This document shows positions 14,099 to 16,567 of a stretch of DNA of 16,567 nucleotides, piece by piece. Source of the stretch: Streptomyces roseochromogenus subsp. oscitans DS 12.976 (lineage in GTDB: Bacteria; Actinomycetota; Actinomycetes; Streptomycetales; Streptomycetaceae). Location of the stretch: contig NZ_CM002285.1 of the NCBI RefSeq assembly GCF_000497445.1, forward strand, positions 1,249,830 through 1,266,396. Reading direction: 5' to 3'. Both the position numbers and the translations under genes were made by a program. Numbering within the stretch: the stretch's first letter is position 1; every line of letters starts with the position of its first letter. Below the pieces are notes generated by a model, which did not search any database, had not been told where the DNA came from, and worked only from the letters and a program-made list of their open reading frames with translations.

Positions 14099-15529
14099 TC
14101 ATACGGGCACGGCCGGGTCGACGACCGGCGCCGGGCGCCAGGTGGGCGGCCGGAGCACCGTGACGCGTGCCCCGCGCACCTCGGCGCGGTGCGTGGCCGA
14201 CGCCAGCAGCCGGTCGCGGGCGGCGCGCGGGTCGCGCTCCTGGTACGCCGTCATCCGCGCGGCGACGAGCCCCGCGACGACCGGTGTGGCGAAGGAGGTG
14301 CCGCTCCACTGCGCGAGCCCGTCGAACATCACCTGGTGCGGCTTGGCGCCGGTGCTCTCCCGGCCCTCGCTCAACGCGCCGGTGTGGCGCGGGAACTGGC
14401 AGGTGCAGGAGTAGTCGAAGCCGAACCGGCAGGCGTCGTAGGTGGAGTGCTGGTAGACGTACGGCACGGGCGCGGCGAAGCCGGTGAGGGCGCTGGTGAG
14501 ACGCTCGCCCGGGGCGAAGACCCGCACCCAGGGGCCGTGGTTGCTGAAGCAGGCCTCGCTCTCGCCGTCCGCACTCAGCGCGCCGACCGACACCACGCTG
14601 TCCTCGTACTCGGGCAGGCCGGCGTAGGCGGCGGGCCAGAACCGCGCGTTGCTGGAGTTGTTGCCGGCGGCGGCCACCAGCAGGGTGCGCCGCTCGCGCA
14701 GTGCCCGCATGAACGCCTCCAGGCCGATGAGCCCGTCGGCGCCCTCGGTGGTGGTGCCGGCCGAGAGGCTGATGATGTCGGGCCAGCCGTCCTCGTCGAC
14801 CGCCTCGAAGAGCCGGGCGCCGAACTCGGACTCCAGGATCGCGCCCGCGTCGTTCATGGTGTTGCGGACGGTCACGTTGGTATTGGGTGCGACGGCCGCG
14901 AGGATCCCGGCGATGAACGTGCCGTGCCCGGAGTACTGGCGCAGCACCCCGTCGGCGTCGGTCTCGGCCGGCTGGGTGTCGCCCGTGGTGTGGGCGAGCA
15001 GCGGGTAGTCGCGGTGGTCGTGCACCAGGCCGGTGTCGAGCACGAGGACCCGGGCGGCGCTGTCCGCGTCGTAACGGCCCTCGGCAGCGGCCGGGTTGGG
15101 CGGCTGGGTGCGCGGCACGGGCACCGGCTCGTCGCTCGGGCAGGCGTTGACCGCGATGTGCACGACGTGGTTACGGCCGACCAGGCGGCGGCCCTGGCGG
15201 TCCTCGGCCTCCCGCAGGGCGCGCAGGGCGTGCGGGACGGTGTCGGTGCCCTCGGTGGGGTCGCCGATCCGGATGCGGGTCACTCCGGTGCGGTTGGTGT
15301 GCGGGCCGTCCCGGCGCACATGGTCGGGGACGAGTCCCTCCGTCGCGGTGAAGTGGGCGCGCACGGTGTCCTCGACGACCCGGGCCTCCTCGCCGTCCCG
15401 GGCGAGCACCACGCCCTTCTCGTACAGGAAGTGCGCGGTGTCGTCGTCGTACGGGCCCAGCGCCAGGGCGACATCGGGCATCGCCCGCTGGATGTGATCG
15501 AACTGCTCGTGGAAACGCTGTGGTGCCAT
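14099..15529 (-). CDS. Cytoplasmic S8 (subtilisin-like) serine peptidase
   Basis: The product has 476 residues. The catalytic triad is complete: Asp165 in RVLVLDTGLV, His202 in YSGHGTFIAGI and Ser412 in WSGTSFATPVVAGLVA; Asn290 (VAAAGNNSS) supplies the oxyanion hole. Residues 1-150 form an N-terminal region without a signal peptide or membrane segment, including AHFLYEKGVVLARDGEEARV, which resembles fervidolysin-type propeptides. The enzyme should therefore act in the cytoplasm and may be autoinhibited. An insertion before the catalytic Ser holds Cys367, Cys375 and Cys377. The ATG at 15529 has GGAGGAGAC just upstream. It is the first gene of a three-gene minus-strand operon with the sigma factor and the small protein, and is divergent from a TPR protein. 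This suggests a proteolytic signalling role rather than nutrient digestion. Confidence 0.92.
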   Translation of the reverse strand: MAPQRFHEQFDHIQRAMPDVALALGPYDDDTAHFLYEKGVVLARDGEEARVVEDTVRAHFTATEGLVPDHVRRDGPHTNRTGVTRIRIGDPTEGTDTVPHALRALREAEDRQGRRLVGRNHVVHIAVNACPSDEPVPVPRTQPPNPAAAEGRYDADSAARVLVLDTGLVHDHRDYPLLAHTTGDTQPAETDADGVLRQYSGHGTFIAGILAAVAPNTNVTVRNTMNDAGAILESEFGARLFEAVDEDGWPDIISLSAGTTTEGADGLIGLEAFMRALRERRTLLVAAAGNNSSNARFWPAAYAGLPEYEDSVVSVGALSADGESEACFSNHGPWVRVFAPGERLTSALTGFAAPVPYVYQHSTYDACRFGFDYSCTCQFPRHTGALSEGRESTGAKPHQVMFDGLAQWSGTSFATPVVAGLVAARMTAYQERDPRAARDRLLASATHRAEVRGARVTVLRPPTWRPAPVVDPAVPV

Positions 15530-15548
15530 GGTGTCTCCTCCCCCGACA

Positions 15549-15587
15549 AGACGGTGTTCGACAGTGAGAGCCGTGGGGCCACCGTCT
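15549..15587. promoter_or_regulatory. Inverted repeat in the divergent protease/TPR control region
   Basis: AGACGGTG (15549-15556) and CACCGTCT (15580-15587) form a perfect 8-bp inverted repeat with centres 31 bp apart, about three helical turns. It fills most of the 77-bp gap between the two divergent start codons and could control both transcripts. CTGATAC/GTATCAG at its right edge may be a -10 for either strand. Confidence 0.5.
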
Positions 15588-15606
15588 GATACAGCAGGCC
15601 ACTACC

Positions 15607-16567
15607 ATGCGAGACGTGACAGCGGAAGGCGAGTCGGTTCTCGAACTGCTGCCCTTGGTGTTCGCCGACCCCGGCGAGGCCCGGGCGCGCGCGGAACAGG
15701 TGCTGCGGGCCGGTCCGCAGCCGCTGCCCGCCAGCGTCGCCCACCAGGTACTGGGCATCTGGCAGCGGGACTTCGGCGATCTGCGGATCGCGTTACGGCA
15801 TCTGCGCCGCGCCCGGGACCTGGCCGCGCGCGCCGAGTCGGCCGACCGCGAGGCGGATGTGCTCGCGACGCTGGGGGTCGCACTGGTGCACGCGGGGCGC
15901 ACGCGGCAGGGGCTCACGTCCTTCGAGCGGGGTGTCGCGCGCGGTACCGGACACACCCGGGCCCGGGTGCTGTACCGGCGGGCGTACGTGTGGTGGGTGC
16001 TGGGCCGGCACCGGGAGGCGCTGGAGGACGTACGGCGGGCACTGCCCGTGCTGAGGCAGGTCGGGGACGACATCTGGACCGCGCGGGCGCTGACCCTGCG
16101 GGCCACCGTCCATCTGGCGCTCGGCGCGGTGGACCGGGCGGTCGCGGACTTCACGGCGGCGGAGCGGCTGTGGGACACGACGGGGCAGGAGCACGACAAG
16201 GCGGACGCGGTGGAGAGCCGGGGCCTCGCCGCGTTCCGGTCCGGGGACATCCCGGCGGCGCTGCGGCTGCTGGACGAGGCCGAGGAGCGGTACGCGAAAC
16301 TCGGCACGCCCACCTACATGCTGTCCATCCGGCGCTGCGAGGTGCTGATGGCGGCCGGGCTGGCCCCGGAGGCGCTCGCCGAGGCGGACGCGACGATCGC
16401 GCTGCTGGACCGGATCGGCGGGCAGTCGACCCGCAAGGCCGAGCTGCTGCTGGCGGCCGCGCGGGCCGCCCGCTCGGCCGGGGACGCGCACACCGCGATA
16501 GCCCGCGCCGCCGTCGCCGTACGGCTGTTCGCCGCACAGCGGCGGACGTGGTGGGAGACGCACGCCC
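15607..16567 (+). CDS. TPR-repeat protein, partial (continues past right edge)
   Basis: The frame is open from ATG 15607 to the end of the window (320 codons) with no stop. It consists almost wholly of tetratricopeptide-like helix pairs of about 40 residues, for example ALRHLRRARDLAARAESADR, ATLGVALVHAGRTRQGLTSF, RRAYVWWVLGRHREALEDVR and LRATVHLALGAVDRAVADF, followed by at least two more units. There is no signal peptide. Proteins of this layout in Streptomyces often carry a C-terminal CHAT (caspase-like) protease domain, and that is my expectation for the unseen part, but no catalytic residue is visible here. A GTG at 15616 is an alternative start; the ATG has only a modest GCAGG upstream. 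It is divergent from the S8 protease/sigma operon and shares its control region. Confidence 0.85.
   Translation, partial: MRDVTAEGESVLELLPLVFADPGEARARAEQVLRAGPQPLPASVAHQVLGIWQRDFGDLRIALRHLRRARDLAARAESADREADVLATLGVALVHAGRTRQGLTSFERGVARGTGHTRARVLYRRAYVWWVLGRHREALEDVRRALPVLRQVGDDIWTARALTLRATVHLALGAVDRAVADFTAAERLWDTTGQEHDKADAVESRGLAAFRSGDIPAALRLLDEAEERYAKLGTPTYMLSIRRCEVLMAAGLAPEALAEADATIALLDRIGGQSTRKAELLLAAARAARSAGDAHTAIARAAVAVRLFAAQRRTWWETHA

Overview
The window reads as the chromosome of a high-GC actinomycete, almost certainly a Streptomyces. The signs are GC-rich third codon positions with open but meaningless antisense frames, GTG starts, a monomeric isocitrate dehydrogenase, several four-base stop/start overlaps, and an intergenic repeat that I recall from many Streptomyces genomes.

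Layout, left to right. (1) 1-3208, minus strand: a three-gene operon encoding an FGGY glycerol-kinase-like enzyme, a GlpA-like FAD dehydrogenase with a C-terminal [2Fe-2S] motif, and a second FAD/NAD(P) oxidoreductase that runs off the left edge. It looks like a route for phosphorylating and oxidising glycerol or a related polyol. (2) 3209-3475: a divergent control region. (3) 3476-7333, plus strand: a helical-repeat protein of unknown function, an APC-family amino acid permease and an MscS-type mechanosensitive channel, each with its own intergenic signals. (4) 7466-8172, minus strand: a badly deleted secreted M1 aminopeptidase pseudogene. (5) 8366-10585: monomeric NADP isocitrate dehydrogenase, with a palindromic operator upstream and a perfect 15-bp hairpin terminator downstream. 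(6) 10758-11552: an N-formylglutamate amidohydrolase-family protein, followed by a Streptomyces-type palindromic repeat. (7) 11731-12954: a cytochrome P450 with an unusual I-helix. (8) 12985-16567: a cassette of a cytoplasmic subtilisin-like protease, an ECF-type sigma factor and a small acidic/beta-rich protein on the minus strand, all overlapping by ATGA if the sigma start at 14102 is used. It is divergent from a TPR-rich protein that continues past the right edge.

The most interesting part is the cassette in (8). A non-secreted protease is tied to a sigma factor that has no membrane anti-sigma partner, and a TPR protein of the kind often fused to CHAT protease domains faces it across a 77-bp region holding an 8-bp inverted repeat. 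This suggests proteolysis-linked transcriptional signalling. Other points of note are the in-frame 15-bp tandem repeat at the N-terminus of the leftmost oxidoreductase, the kinase that has lost the arginine conserved in true glycerol kinases, and the M1 peptidase remnant.
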